From NCBI GenBank assembly GCA_025960445.1, contig JAICIT010000047.1, positions 1-10,275 on the forward strand: DNA of 10,275 nt, read 5' to 3'. The notes beneath the pieces were generated by a model. It did not search any database. It saw only the letters and a program-made list of their open reading frames with translations, and had not been told where the DNA came from. Of this stretch, positions 1-6,480 are shown piece after piece (the stretch's first letter is position 1; every line of letters begins with the position of its first letter). The translations under genes were made by a program, and so were the position numbers. Origin of the DNA: Bradyrhizobium sp. (GTDB lineage: Bacteria > Pseudomonadota > Alphaproteobacteria > Rhizobiales > Xanthobacteraceae).

Positions 1-353
1 ACCTTGTGCTGGTGCAGCGATGCGTCCAATCGTTGCCACAGGTCCACGTTCTTGACCGGCTTTTTATCGGCGGTGCGCCAGCCATTTTTTTTCCAGCTAT
101 TGATCCAACCGGTGATGCCCTGTCGCACATACTGGCTGTCGGTGTAGAGATCGACCGTGCAGGGCTTCTTCAAAGCCTCAAGCGCGGAGATCGCCGCCAT
201 CAACTCCATGCGGTTGTTGGTGGTATGCGCCTCCCCGCCCTTCAATTCCTTTTCGACGTCGCCGAACTTCAGGATCGCACCCCAGCCGCCGGGACCGGGA
301 TTGCCCGAGCAAGCGCCGTCGGTGTGAATCGTGACCGTCGGATCCGAACTCAC
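1..353 (-). CDS. rnhA: Ribonuclease HI, 3' part cut by window edge
   Basis: RNase HI cleaves the RNA strand of RNA-DNA hybrids in the cytoplasm (primer removal, R-loop clearance). Reading the minus strand from a GTG at 353, the protein contains the N-terminal hallmark [19 protein letters not shown]. Three of the four catalytic acids are visible: Asp12 (TDG), Glu50 (NNRMEL) and Asp72 (TDSQY). The family's fourth, near residue 135, lies beyond the window. About 117 of the usual ~150 residues are present. The GTG start overlaps the thrB stop codon by a few bases (GTGA), so the two genes are probably translationally coupled as the last known members of an ispH-thrB-rnhA operon. No closer ATG in this frame gives a better start. 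The family call is very secure; the exact start is a little less so. Confidence 0.95.
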   Translation of the reverse strand, partial: MSSDPTVTIHTDGACSGNPGPGGWGAILKFGDVEKELKGGEAHTTNNRMELMAAISALEALKKPCTVDLYTDSQYVRQGITGWINSWKKNGWRTADKKPVKNVDLWQRLDASLHQHK

Positions 354-1330
354 GCCACCACCCCTGAGGCGGTGACACCGTAATCGCGCATGCTGGATAC
401 GCCCTGCTGAAAGCGCAGCTTGCGGACGTATTCCAGCGGGTCTTTCGGCTTGACCATCGCGCCCGGCGGGACGTTGAACCAGTCCACCAGCCGGGTCAGC
501 AAAATCCGTAACGCCGCCCCGCGCGCCAGCAATGGCAACGCCGCCTGCTCGGCCGTGGAGAGTTGTCGCTCACGACCATACGCGTTGAGAAACGCCCGTG
601 CCTTGGTGACGTTAAAGGAATGATCGCTCTCAAAACACCAGGCGTTCAGGCAGATCGCGACGTCGTAGGCGAGAATATCGTTGCAGGCGAAATAGAAATC
701 GATCAGTCCCGAGAGCTTCTCGCGGACAAACAACACATTGTCCGGAAACAGATCGGCATGGATGACCCCTTCCGGCAAATGCCCGGGCCAGGATTTTTCG
801 AGGTGATCAAGTTCGTCGCTCATCAACCCCCGCAAGCCGTGTTGCAGGGTATCGGCGCGCGACGCCGCTTGCTCGAACAAAGGTCGCCAGCCCGAAACCG
901 ATAGCGCATTGGTGCGCTTCATCCCGAAATCCCGTCCGGCCAGATGCAGTTTTGCCAACGCCTCGCCCACGCCGGCACAATGCGCAGCGTTTGGCTTGCG
1001 CGGCCACACACCTTCGAGAAAGTCAATGATCGCGGCCGGCCTGCCAGCGAGCGTACCGAGCGTTTCCCCGTCGCGGGTTTTGACCGGTTGCGGACAGACA
1101 ATGCCGTGCCCGGCCAGATGCGCCATCAAGCCTAGAAAGAACGGCAGATCCTTCACCGCCACCCGCTTTTCATACAGCGTGAGGAAAAACGATCCAGCGG
1201 TGGTGTGAAGCAGGAAATTGGAATTCTCGACGCCCTCGGCGATCCCCTTATAGGACAGCAAGTCGCCGATGTCGTAACGGCTCAGGAATTCCGCAAGCTC
1301 GTCGGCGGCGACGTCGGTATAAACCGCCAT
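350..1330 (-). CDS. thrB: Homoserine kinase (type II, ThrB)
   Basis: This enzyme phosphorylates L-homoserine with ATP to O-phosphohomoserine, the penultimate step of threonine synthesis, in the cytoplasm. The 326-residue product has the aminoglycoside-phosphotransferase/choline-kinase fold used by the alphaproteobacterial type, not the GHMP fold of the E. coli enzyme. Visible signs are the N-terminal ATP-binding segment [13 protein letters not shown] (about residues 29-41), the catalytic loop [11 protein letters not shown] (191-201), and the metal-binding IDFYFACND (210-218). Length is normal for the family. The ATG at 1330 lies 5 bases after the ispH stop with only a weak Shine-Dalgarno, which suggests coupling to ispH translation. 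The 3' end overlaps the rnhA start. APH-fold relatives could be confused with it, but the full pattern and the neighbours favour ThrB. Confidence 0.95.
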   Translation of the reverse strand: MAVYTDVAADELAEFLSRYDIGDLLSYKGIAEGVENSNFLLHTTAGSFFLTLYEKRVAVKDLPFFLGLMAHLAGHGIVCPQPVKTRDGETLGTLAGRPAAIIDFLEGVWPRKPNAAHCAGVGEALAKLHLAGRDFGMKRTNALSVSGWRPLFEQAASRADTLQHGLRGLMSDELDHLEKSWPGHLPEGVIHADLFPDNVLFVREKLSGLIDFYFACNDILAYDVAICLNAWCFESDHSFNVTKARAFLNAYGRERQLSTAEQAALPLLARGAALRILLTRLVDWFNVPPGAMVKPKDPLEYVRKLRFQQGVSSMRDYGVTASGVVA

Positions 1331-1335
1331 CGCAT

Positions 1336-2301
1336 CTACTCGGCGGCGTCGGGCCGCAGCGAGCGCGGCAACGGAAAGAATTCGTTCTCTTCCGCAGCCG
1401 AGACCGTCTCCACATGCAACTCGTAGCGCTCGGCGAATGCGCCCATGATTTCTTCGACAATCACTTCCGGCGCCGAGGCCCCCGCGGTGATGCCCAGAGT
1501 CTTGATGCCGTCAAACCTCGACCAGTCGATATCGCTGGCGCGCTGGGCCAGCACCGCGATCGGGCAGCCCTCGCGCTCGGCGACCTCGCGCAGCCGTTGC
1601 GAATTCGACGAGTTGGGCGCGCCGACCACGATTAACGCATCAACCACCGGCGCAACCTTTTTCACTGCGAGCTGACGGTTGGTGGTGGCATAGCAAATAT
1701 CTTCCTTGTGCGGACCGGAGATATTCGGAAACCGCTCCTTCAGCATCGCGACGATCTCGGCGGTATCATCGATCGACAATGTGGTCTGAGTGACGAATGC
1801 GAGATTGTTGGGATCCTTTGGCGTAAAGGTCGCGGCGTCGTGCGCGGTCTCGATCAAAGTCACCGCCCCTGGCGGGAGCTGCCCGAGCGTGCCCACCACT
1901 TCCGGGTGATGGGAATGTCCGATCAGCAGAATCTCGCGGCCGCGCTTGAAATGGATGGCAGCTTCCCGATGCACCTTGGTGACCAGGGGGCAGGTTGCGT
2001 CCAGCGAAAAGAAATTGCGGGCCTGCGCATCGGCGGGCACGGATTTGGGAACGCCGTGGGCCGAAAACACCACCGGGGCATTGGTGTTGTCGGGAATTTC
2101 CGCGAGTTCCTCGACGAAAATCGCGCCCTTGGTCCGCAGGCTGTCGACGACGTAACGGTTATGGACAATCTCGTGCCGGACATAGACCGGGGCGCCATAG
2201 ATCGTCAGCGCGCGTTCCACCGTGTCAATGGCCCGCACCACCCCGGCGCAAAAGCCTCGCGGCGAACAAAGCACGATCTTGAGGGGCGGTTTTGCCTGCA
2301 T
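1336..2301 (-). CDS. ispH: 4-hydroxy-3-methylbut-2-enyl diphosphate reductase
   Basis: IspH (LytB) is the last enzyme of the non-mevalonate (MEP) isoprenoid pathway. It reduces HMBPP to IPP and DMAPP using a [4Fe-4S] cluster. The 321-residue product shows the N-terminal motif [13 protein letters not shown], and all three cluster cysteines are present: Cys18 (GFCAG), Cys104 (ATCPL) and Cys203 (ICYATTNRQ). Other conserved patches are RHEIVHN (~42), FSAHGVP (~79), GHSHHPEV (~128-135, holding the active-site His/Glu), TQTTLS (~171) and GAPNSSNS (~228). The frame is complete and of normal length. It is the first gene of the minus-strand operon ispH-thrB-rnhA. A TTGACA-like -35 (reverse complement at 2388-2393) lies upstream, but no convincing -10 goes with it, so the promoter is unplaced. 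The Shine-Dalgarno before the ATG is weak. Confidence 0.97.
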   Translation of the reverse strand: MQAKPPLKIVLCSPRGFCAGVVRAIDTVERALTIYGAPVYVRHEIVHNRYVVDSLRTKGAIFVEELAEIPDNTNAPVVFSAHGVPKSVPADAQARNFFSLDATCPLVTKVHREAAIHFKRGREILLIGHSHHPEVVGTLGQLPPGAVTLIETAHDAATFTPKDPNNLAFVTQTTLSIDDTAEIVAMLKERFPNISGPHKEDICYATTNRQLAVKKVAPVVDALIVVGAPNSSNSQRLREVAEREGCPIAVLAQRASDIDWSRFDGIKTLGITAGASAPEVIVEEIMGAFAERYELHVETVSAAEENEFFPLPRSLRPDAAE

Positions 2302-2410
2302 GGGAGCGATCTCGGGACCGAATCACCCCTCGCCGGCGGGCAGGGAACGGTCAATTGCGGTAAGCACTTGGGACTGCTTTCGGGCGCTGTCAAGGCCGAT
2401 AGTTTGACCA

Positions 2411-2439
2411 TTGCGCGGCACGCCCGGGACGGCTTATAT
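2411..2439 (+). promoter_or_regulatory. Putative housekeeping promoter of trcR
   Basis: TTGCGC (2411-2416), a 17-base spacer, then TTATAT (2434-2439) resembles the alphaproteobacterial vegetative consensus (TTGAC, ~17 bases, CTATAT). It is the most AT-rich step in the ispH/trcR intergenic region. The start site would fall near 2446, inside a 6-4-6 inverted repeat (ACGGGA, TAAT, TCCCGT; 2440-2455) that could act as an operator or an early hairpin. This is inferred from sequence only. A TTGACC at 2404-2409 is too far (24 bases) from the -10 to be its partner. Confidence 0.45.
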
Positions 2440-2472
2440 ACGGGATAATTCCCGTCATCGCTGATGACCACG

Positions 2473-2500
2473 GCTTCGCCTCCCAAGGGGTGGGCGAAGC
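2473..2500 (+). promoter_or_regulatory. 5' leader hairpin just before the trcR Shine-Dalgarno
   Basis: GCTTCGCC (2473-2480) pairs perfectly over 8 bp with GGCGAAGC (2493-2500). A CCC/GGG pairing inside the loop (2482-2484 with 2488-2490) could extend it. The stem ends two bases before the AAAGGAGA ribosome binding site (2503-2510) but leaves that site unpaired. It might protect the mRNA or tune translation; no known riboswitch class is recognised. Confidence 0.4.
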
Positions 2501-2516
2501 GCAAAGGAGATTTGCC

Positions 2517-3209
2517 ATGAGCAATGCACCGCTGATGCCAAAGGCGACTGCCGTGTGGCTGGTCGATAATACCGCGCTGACGTTCGACCAGGTCGCCGAT
2601 TTCACCAAAATGCACCCGCTCGAGGTCCGCGCGATTGCCGATGGCGATGCCGCGCAAGGCATCAAGGGCATGGACCCGATCTCAACCGGCCAGCTTACCC
2701 GCGACGAAATCGAACGGGGCGAAAAAGACCCGAATTACCGTCTCAAGCTCGGCGAGAGCAAAGTCACGCTGCCGCCCCAGGCCAAGAAGAAGGGACCGCG
2801 CTATACGCCGGTTTCCCGCCGGCACGAGCGGCCGAGTGCGATCTTGTGGCTGGTGCGCAATCACCCTGAGCTGAAAGACGCGCAAATCATGCGGCTGGTC
2901 GGCACCACCAAGACCACCATCGCCAGCGTACGCGACCGCACGCACTGGAACGCCTCCACCTTGACCCCGATGGACCCGGTGACGCTGGGCCTGTGCTCAC
3001 AAATTGAGCTGGATTTCGAGGTGCAGCGCGCGGCCAAGGAGAAGCCGGCCGATGCTGCCTATGGCGGCGCGACCCTGCTGCCGGCTTCGGAGACCACCCG
3101 CAAGGAGCCTGAATTCGAGCCAAGCGAGAAGCAACGCGATGACCTCAATGTCGACGCGGTGTTCGCCAAGCTCAAGACCATTGGCGGAAAAAAGCCAGAC
3201 GAGCAGTAG
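2517..3209 (+). CDS. trcR: DUF1013 / TrcR-type cell-cycle regulator
   Basis: The 230-residue protein belongs to the alphaproteobacterial DUF1013 family, which public annotation calls cell cycle transcriptional regulator TrcR; its target genes are not known to me. The start at 2517 (MSNAPLMPK) is chosen because AAAGGAGA at 2503-2510 sits 6 bases ahead; a longer frame from 2490 lacks such a site. The protein appears to be an internal duplication. WLVDN (14-18) with its helical stretch and GMDPISTGQL (51-60) is echoed by WLVRN (111-115), a TTKTTIASVRDRTHW helix-turn-helix-like segment (130-144) and PMDPVTLGL (151-159). A lysine-rich linker (~88-105) separates the halves, and the C-terminal 60 residues are charged and low in hydrophobics. 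It is transcribed away from ispH and converges on the secreted-protein gene with a 17-base gap. DNA binding is inferred. Confidence 0.88.
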   Translation: MSNAPLMPKATAVWLVDNTALTFDQVADFTKMHPLEVRAIADGDAAQGIKGMDPISTGQLTRDEIERGEKDPNYRLKLGESKVTLPPQAKKKGPRYTPVSRRHERPSAILWLVRNHPELKDAQIMRLVGTTKTTIASVRDRTHWNASTLTPMDPVTLGLCSQIELDFEVQRAAKEKPADAAYGGATLLPASETTRKEPEFEPSEKQRDDLNVDAVFAKLKTIGGKKPDEQ

Positions 3210-3226
3210 CACTTAGAGCCACAAGT

Positions 3227-3619
3227 TCAGGTGACGCAACGGCCCGGCTCAAGCAGTTTCGCAACTTCGGTCAACACGCTAACGACGGGCTCGCAGGCGA
3301 CGGCCCGCTTTTCAGTGCCGGGCCGCAGCCATGCGGGCGCAGGGGCGCGGTCTTGATGTGCTTGCGCGACAGGCACTCGGACCAACACCGATGTATCGGC
3401 CAAACCGTTCAGCTTGAGTGAAATGGTGCGCGTCGGAACGACGGAATGAGCGATGCCGCCAGGCCGATCTGCCTTGGCGTCGCGATTGATCCCCGTTGGA
3501 GACATGCCCAATAGCGTTTTTGCATCGCCGGCAAGGTCGCGCCCAGCTGCCAACGGCACGACGCCAAGGGTCAGCGAGATGGCCGCCGCAGCAAAAATCC
3601 CCCGCGATAGATTTGACAT
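3227..3619 (-). CDS. Small secreted protein of unknown function
   Basis: The 130-residue product begins with a clear Sec signal peptide: MSNLSRGIF followed by a hydrophobic AAAAISLTLGVVPLAAG core, with cleavage probably near residues 24-26. The mature part (~105 residues) is basic and proline-rich in the middle. Its conserved-looking C-terminus carries the only two cysteines (Cys109 in ACEPVVS, Cys128 in GRCVT), which could form a disulfide in the periplasm. No enzyme or domain family is recognised. The ATG at 3619 is preferred because GAGGGAA lies about 6 bases upstream; an in-frame start at 3652 has no such support and would put 11 polar residues before the signal. A near-consensus EcfG-type promoter lies just upstream (3653-3677), so it may be a stress-response gene. 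It converges with trcR. Confidence 0.75.
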   Translation of the reverse strand: MSNLSRGIFAAAAISLTLGVVPLAAGRDLAGDAKTLLGMSPTGINRDAKADRPGGIAHSVVPTRTISLKLNGLADTSVLVRVPVAQAHQDRAPAPAWLRPGTEKRAVACEPVVSVLTEVAKLLEPGRCVT

Positions 3620-3652
3620 GTGACTTTCCCTCGCCCCATGGCGCGGGAACAC

Positions 3653-3677
3653 AACGCGAGGGAACCGGCACGGTTCT
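3653..3677 (-). promoter_or_regulatory. Near-consensus EcfG promoter for the secreted-protein gene
   Basis: On the minus strand AGAAC (complement of 3673-3677), a 16-base spacer and CGTT (complement of 3653-3656) match the EcfG-type consensus GGAAC-N16/17-CGTT at all but the first base. The implied start near 3646 leaves a leader of about 27 bases before the ATG at 3619. A perfect inverted repeat GAACCG-GCA-CGGTTC (3662-3676) overlaps the -35 and could be an operator. EcfG itself is encoded 3 kb away. Identification is by pattern only. Confidence 0.5.
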
Positions 3678-3699
3678 GCCAGCTCGCAATCACTTAACC

Positions 3700-3838
3700 G
3701 TGTCTAAAAAAAGTTTTAGGGCCCTGGAACGACTCTGGGGGCCTCGGAGTCATTCCGGCAGCCGGTTATCCCCCCTGCCCCATTGACCGGCGATGTAGGG
3801 CGCGACCGTGGTGATGCCGGTCGCGCCTTACTTTTATC
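3700..3838 (+). ncRNA. Candidate structured small RNA or mRNA leader
   Basis: This protein-less stretch folds on paper into a row of stem-loops in the plus sense. (1) CTAAAA/TTTTAG, 3704-3719, weak and AT-rich. (2) A long hairpin 3724-3758 with GGAACGACTC pairing with GAGTCATTCC (one C-A mismatch) and further inner pairs down to a GGC loop. (3) GCCGGTTA (3761-3768) with TGACCGGC (3784-3791), one G-U pair, exposing a C-rich 15-base loop. (4) A 14-bp terminator stem 3795-3831 followed by TTTTA. Elements 2 to 4 abut without overlap and end in a terminator, which fits a stand-alone sRNA. C-rich loops are known in several alphaproteobacterial sRNAs, but no Rfam family is recognised here. Alternatively it is a leader or attenuator of the damaged transporter operon downstream. 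No convincing promoter was found, so the 5' end is a guess. Confidence 0.45.
3795..3837 (+). terminator. Strong intrinsic terminator, plus strand
   Basis: The core stem GGCGCGACCG (3799-3808) pairs perfectly with CGGTCGCGCC (3818-3827). Four more outer pairs (3795-3798 with 3828-3831, one G-U) give about 14 bp around a 9-base loop, followed by TTTTAT from 3832. The T tract lies only on the plus side, so it stops plus-strand transcription. The nearest upstream plus-strand gene, trcR, ends about 590 bases earlier with an opposing gene between, so the terminator has no obvious protein-coding client. Confidence 0.75.
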
Positions 3839-3956
3839 TCCCAAAACCTGCTGACGCTGACACCGCGACCGCTACGCAATTCATCGGTGCCGCACCTCTC
3901 CACCACTTTAGCTGAACTGGCGGTCGTCAAGGCCGGGTACCGGTGCCGGATTTAAA

Positions 3957-4082
3957 AGGCTGGGTGCCATCGAGGCTATTGGCGCGCTGCTCTGTTTGCT
4001 GGCATTACCGGAGACTCGCAAGAAGGCAGAGGATCAATCTCCTCATGTTTTATCGGCTCCTCCGAAATTCGCAGCCGAATAG
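3957..4082 (+). pseudogene. C-terminal remnant of an MFS transporter gene
   Basis: Reading from 3957, the frame gives RLGAIEAIGALLCLLALPET followed by RKKAEDQS and a polar tail ending at TAG 4080-4082, about 41 residues. A hydrophobic helix ending in PETR followed by a charged tail is the usual finish of transmembrane helix 12 in major facilitator superfamily drug and sugar transporters. Upstream the frame loses this character (SSRPGTGAGF) and reaches a stop at 3909, so the other eleven helices are missing. There is no start codon or ribosome site suited to so short a product. The stub ends 8 bases before the ArsB-like transporter start, so the two were probably once one operon. MFS identity rests on a short segment; loss by deletion or recombination with a breakpoint near 3950 is inferred. 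Confidence 0.65.
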
Positions 4083-4090
4083 GGCGTCAC

Positions 4091-5365
4091 TTGAGCCAGT
4101 CATCCATGGTTTCCATGTTTTCGCACGACCTTTTCATCGTCTGGTGCATCATTGTCCTTGCAACCCTCGGCGTCATTACGCGCCCTTTTCGTCTGCCGGA
4201 GGCGACCTGGGCTGTCGCCGGGGCCGTGACCCTGGTCATCCTTGGCCTTTTGCCGTGGAGCGACGCACTCAACGGAATGCGCAAGGGCACCGATGTCTAT
4301 TTCTTTCTCATCGGCATGATGCTCATTGCCGAGCTTGCCAGGCTGGAAGGACTATTCGACTGGCTAGCCGCGCTGGCAGTAGCGCGCGCGCGAGGTTCAC
4401 CGCAACGGCTTTTTCTGTTGATTTATCTCGTGGGTATTTTGGTCACCGTTCTGCTCTCGAACGATGCCACAGCCATTGTCCTCACCCCCGCCGTTTACGC
4501 GGCTACGCGAGCCGCGGGCGCAACGCCGCTTCCGTATCTCTTCGTATGCGCTTTCATTGCGAACGCGGCCAGCTTCGTGCTTCCGATCTCTAACCCCGCC
4601 AATCTCGTGGTGTTCGGCGAACGCATGCCGCATCTGGCCGACTGGCTACGTCAATTCGCGTTACCTTCGCTGGCCGCCATCGTCGTGACCTATGCTGCGC
4701 TTCGCCTGAGCCAGCGGCGAGCCCTCAATGAAGAAAAGATCGAAAGCGCGGTCGTCAAGCCTCGGCTCAGCAGGGGTGGCAAACTATCCGCTTTCGGTAT
4801 CGCAGCGGTAGGGGTCATTTTGATCGGCGCATCGGCGCTGAATTTTCAACTGGGCTTGCCGACCTTGCTCTGTGGCGCCGTCACATCGGTGACAATCCTG
4901 GGCCTGAACCGTCAGTCGCCGAAGGCCTTGTTGTCAGGCGTTTCCTGGAGTGTGCTGCCGCTCGTCGCGGGATTATTCGTCATGGTAGAGGCTTTGATCC
5001 GCACCGGGGCGATATCGAGGCTGGCGGAATTGATTGGCGGCAAGGCCGCACAATCCGAGGCTGCGGCAACATGGGGCGTCGGCATCGTCACCGCGCTCGC
5101 CGACAATATCGCGAATAACTTACCGGTCGGCCTGATCGCCGGTTCGGTCGTAGCCAACGATCATCTGCCCGCCTCGGTAACCGGCGCAATGCTGATCGGG
5201 GTCGATCTAGGTCCGAACCTTTCGATTACCGGCTCACTCGCAACCATTCTGTGGCTGGTGGCGCTTCGCCGGGAGAAAATCGAAGTCAACGCGCTGCGTT
5301 TCCTCGGCGTCGGGCTGATAGTGATGCCGCCTGCATTGGTCGCCAGTCTGCTCATCTTGAGGTAA
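4091..5365 (+). CDS. ArsB/NhaD-type ion transporter (arsenite-permease-like)
   Basis: This is an integral inner-membrane protein of 424 residues with about 11-12 hydrophobic helices, in the ion-transporter superfamily that includes ArsB, NhaD and SLC13 carriers. Two related motifs mark the pseudo-symmetric halves: LLSNDATAIVLTP (121-133) and ALADNIANNLPVG (335-347). PISNPANLVVFG (165-176) and VDLGPNLSITGSLATILW (371-388) are also typical and closest to ArsB-like permeases. Arsenite, another oxyanion, sodium or a carboxylate are all possible substrates. No arsR, arsC or other arsenic gene lies nearby, so arsB is not assigned. The TTG at 4091 is taken as start because AGGG (4081-4084) lies 6 bases before it; ATG at 4106 or 4115 would also keep every helix. 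It follows the MFS remnant by 8 bases. Confidence 0.85.
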   Translation: MSQSSMVSMFSHDLFIVWCIIVLATLGVITRPFRLPEATWAVAGAVTLVILGLLPWSDALNGMRKGTDVYFFLIGMMLIAELARLEGLFDWLAALAVARARGSPQRLFLLIYLVGILVTVLLSNDATAIVLTPAVYAATRAAGATPLPYLFVCAFIANAASFVLPISNPANLVVFGERMPHLADWLRQFALPSLAAIVVTYAALRLSQRRALNEEKIESAVVKPRLSRGGKLSAFGIAAVGVILIGASALNFQLGLPTLLCGAVTSVTILGLNRQSPKALLSGVSWSVLPLVAGLFVMVEALIRTGAISRLAELIGGKAAQSEAAATWGVGIVTALADNIANNLPVGLIAGSVVANDHLPASVTGAMLIGVDLGPNLSITGSLATILWLVALRREKIEVNALRFLGVGLIVMPPALVASLLILR

Positions 5366-5389
5366 AGCGAGACAAAGCGCCGCACCCAG

Positions 5390-5416
5390 AAAAAAGGGCG
5401 CGCCGTGAAGCGCGCC
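5390..5416 (-). terminator. Intrinsic terminator of phyR
   Basis: GGCGCGC (5397-5403) and GCGCGCC (5410-5416) form a perfect 7-bp stem with a 6-base loop. Read on the minus strand it is followed after one base by six T (A run at 5390-5395 on the plus strand), a classic rho-independent terminator about 50 bases past the phyR stop. On the plus strand it is followed by GATTTATT, so it may also weakly stop transcription from the ArsB-like transporter gene. Confidence 0.85.
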
Positions 5417-5467
5417 GATTTATTCAATCCAAACTATCGTCTTTGACTATTGCTCGATAGCAGGCGT

Positions 5468-6268
5468 TCACGCCACCCTGGGCGTGCGGTTACGCGAATT
5501 GCGCTGGAAGAACAGGGCCTGGCTCGCGACCGCCGAGACCATCGCTGGCTGGAACGGTTTGGAAATCAGGAACGCCGGCTCGGGACGCTCGCCGGTCAGG
5601 AAACGCTCGGGGTAGGCCGTAATGAACACCACCGGCACCTCGAACACCCGCAGTAACTCGTTGACCGCGTCAAGTCCGGAACTGCCGTCGGCTAATTGGA
5701 TGTCGGCCAGGATTAGCCCGGGCTTCTTGTTCTTGGCGAGAGCAACCGCGTCGGAATGGGTGCGCGCAACGCCGATAACATTGTGCCCGAGGTTCTTCAC
5801 CAGGCTCTCGAGGTCCATCGCGATAAAGGTTTCATCCTCAATGATGAGCACGTCGGTCGCAATCTCCGCCGCCATCTCGCGGCCGGCTGCATCCGCCAGC
5901 CTGCGGGTCTCGCCAACATCGATACCGAGAATGAAGCCGACTTCCTCCTCCGAAAAACCTTCAAGCGACAACAGCAGGAAGGCCTGGCGCGGCAACGGCG
6001 TGATGTTGGAAAGGCGGCGCTCCGACGGCATCGGCAGCGTGGTGACGTCGGCATCCTCGTTGATGGCCACCGAATTCCAGATTTGCGTAAAGAGACGGAA
6101 TAGCCCGGCGCGCGGGCCATGCTGCTCGTCCAGCAATGAGGGATCCTGGAGCAGCGCCTCGAGCATGGCCCCGACATAGGCATCGCCGGAGGCCTGGCTT
6201 CCGGTCAGGGCGCGGGCATACCGGCGCAGCAATGGCAAGTGTTCAGCAACGAGCTGTGATCGGGACAT
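5468..6268 (-). CDS. phyR: General stress response regulator PhyR
   Basis: PhyR is the anti-anti-sigma response regulator of the alphaproteobacterial general stress response. Once phosphorylated, its sigma-like domain captures NepR and frees EcfG. Residues 1 to ~135 form the sigma-like domain (QLVAEHLPLLRRYARALTGS, then PLPRQAFLLLSLEGFSEEEV, imitating sigma regions 2 and 4). Residues ~139-255 are a receiver domain with acidic pair Glu144/Asp145, phospho-acceptor Asp189 (ILADIQL), Thr217 (FITAYP) and Lys237 (SKPF). The ATG at 6268 has GGAG 5 bases upstream and gives 266 residues, the normal size; a GTG two codons earlier lacks this spacing. It diverges from nepR-ecfG across a spacer with an EcfG -35 on each strand, and a strong terminator follows it. 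All key residues are intact. Confidence 0.97.
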   Translation of the reverse strand: MSRSQLVAEHLPLLRRYARALTGSQASGDAYVGAMLEALLQDPSLLDEQHGPRAGLFRLFTQIWNSVAINEDADVTTLPMPSERRLSNITPLPRQAFLLLSLEGFSEEEVGFILGIDVGETRRLADAAGREMAAEIATDVLIIEDETFIAMDLESLVKNLGHNVIGVARTHSDAVALAKNKKPGLILADIQLADGSSGLDAVNELLRVFEVPVVFITAYPERFLTGERPEPAFLISKPFQPAMVSAVASQALFFQRNSRNRTPRVA

Positions 6269-6336
6269 CCCCACTCCATTATGTCTTGGGCCAAGCTTCC
6301 TGCATGGGGTGACCCGGTTCCCCCTGATCGTGCCTG

Positions 6337-6363
6337 ATTACTCTCCAGTAGGATAAAAGTTCC
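6337..6363 (-). promoter_or_regulatory. Putative EcfG promoter of phyR
   Basis: GGAACTTTT on the minus strand (complement of 6355-6363) is a perfect EcfG -35 with its usual T-rich extension. A 17-base spacer leads to GTAAT (complement of 6337-6341), only a partial match to the -10 (C)GTT. The start near 6331 would leave a leader of about 60 bases. It is one arm of the inverted repeat shared with the nepR promoter. Confidence 0.6.
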
Positions 6364-6372
6364 CGTCTTCGC

Positions 6373-6397
6373 GGAACTTTTAGGCGAAGTTCGCATT
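6373..6397 (+). promoter_or_regulatory. Putative EcfG promoter of nepR-ecfG
   Basis: GGAACTTTT (6373-6381) is a perfect EcfG/RpoE2 -35. Eighteen bases after GGAAC there is TT (6396-6397), as in the form GGAAC-N18-TT described for rhizobial RpoE2. The start would be near 6404. It is back to back with the phyR element, with a 9-base spacer between the two GGAACTTTT arms, as expected if EcfG activates its own locus in both directions. Confidence 0.7.
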
Positions 6398-6480
6398 AGC
6401 ACTTCCTAAAAGCCTCAATATCAAGGACAAAATTCTTGAAACTGCAGGGACTTAACTCTCGGGGAAGCGTGGAACAGGTC

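Noticed and set aside
1708..2448. Long plus-strand open frame (246 residues)
   Set aside because: It lies almost wholly antisense to ispH, whose cluster cysteines and motifs are all intact. The frame has no recognisable domain and is a high-GC shadow.
3943..4593. Plus-strand open frame of 216 residues overlapping the transporter
   Set aside because: It runs in another frame across the well-supported ArsB-like gene, is rich in Arg, His and Cys, and has no domain. The first 140 bases are better explained by the MFS remnant in a different frame.
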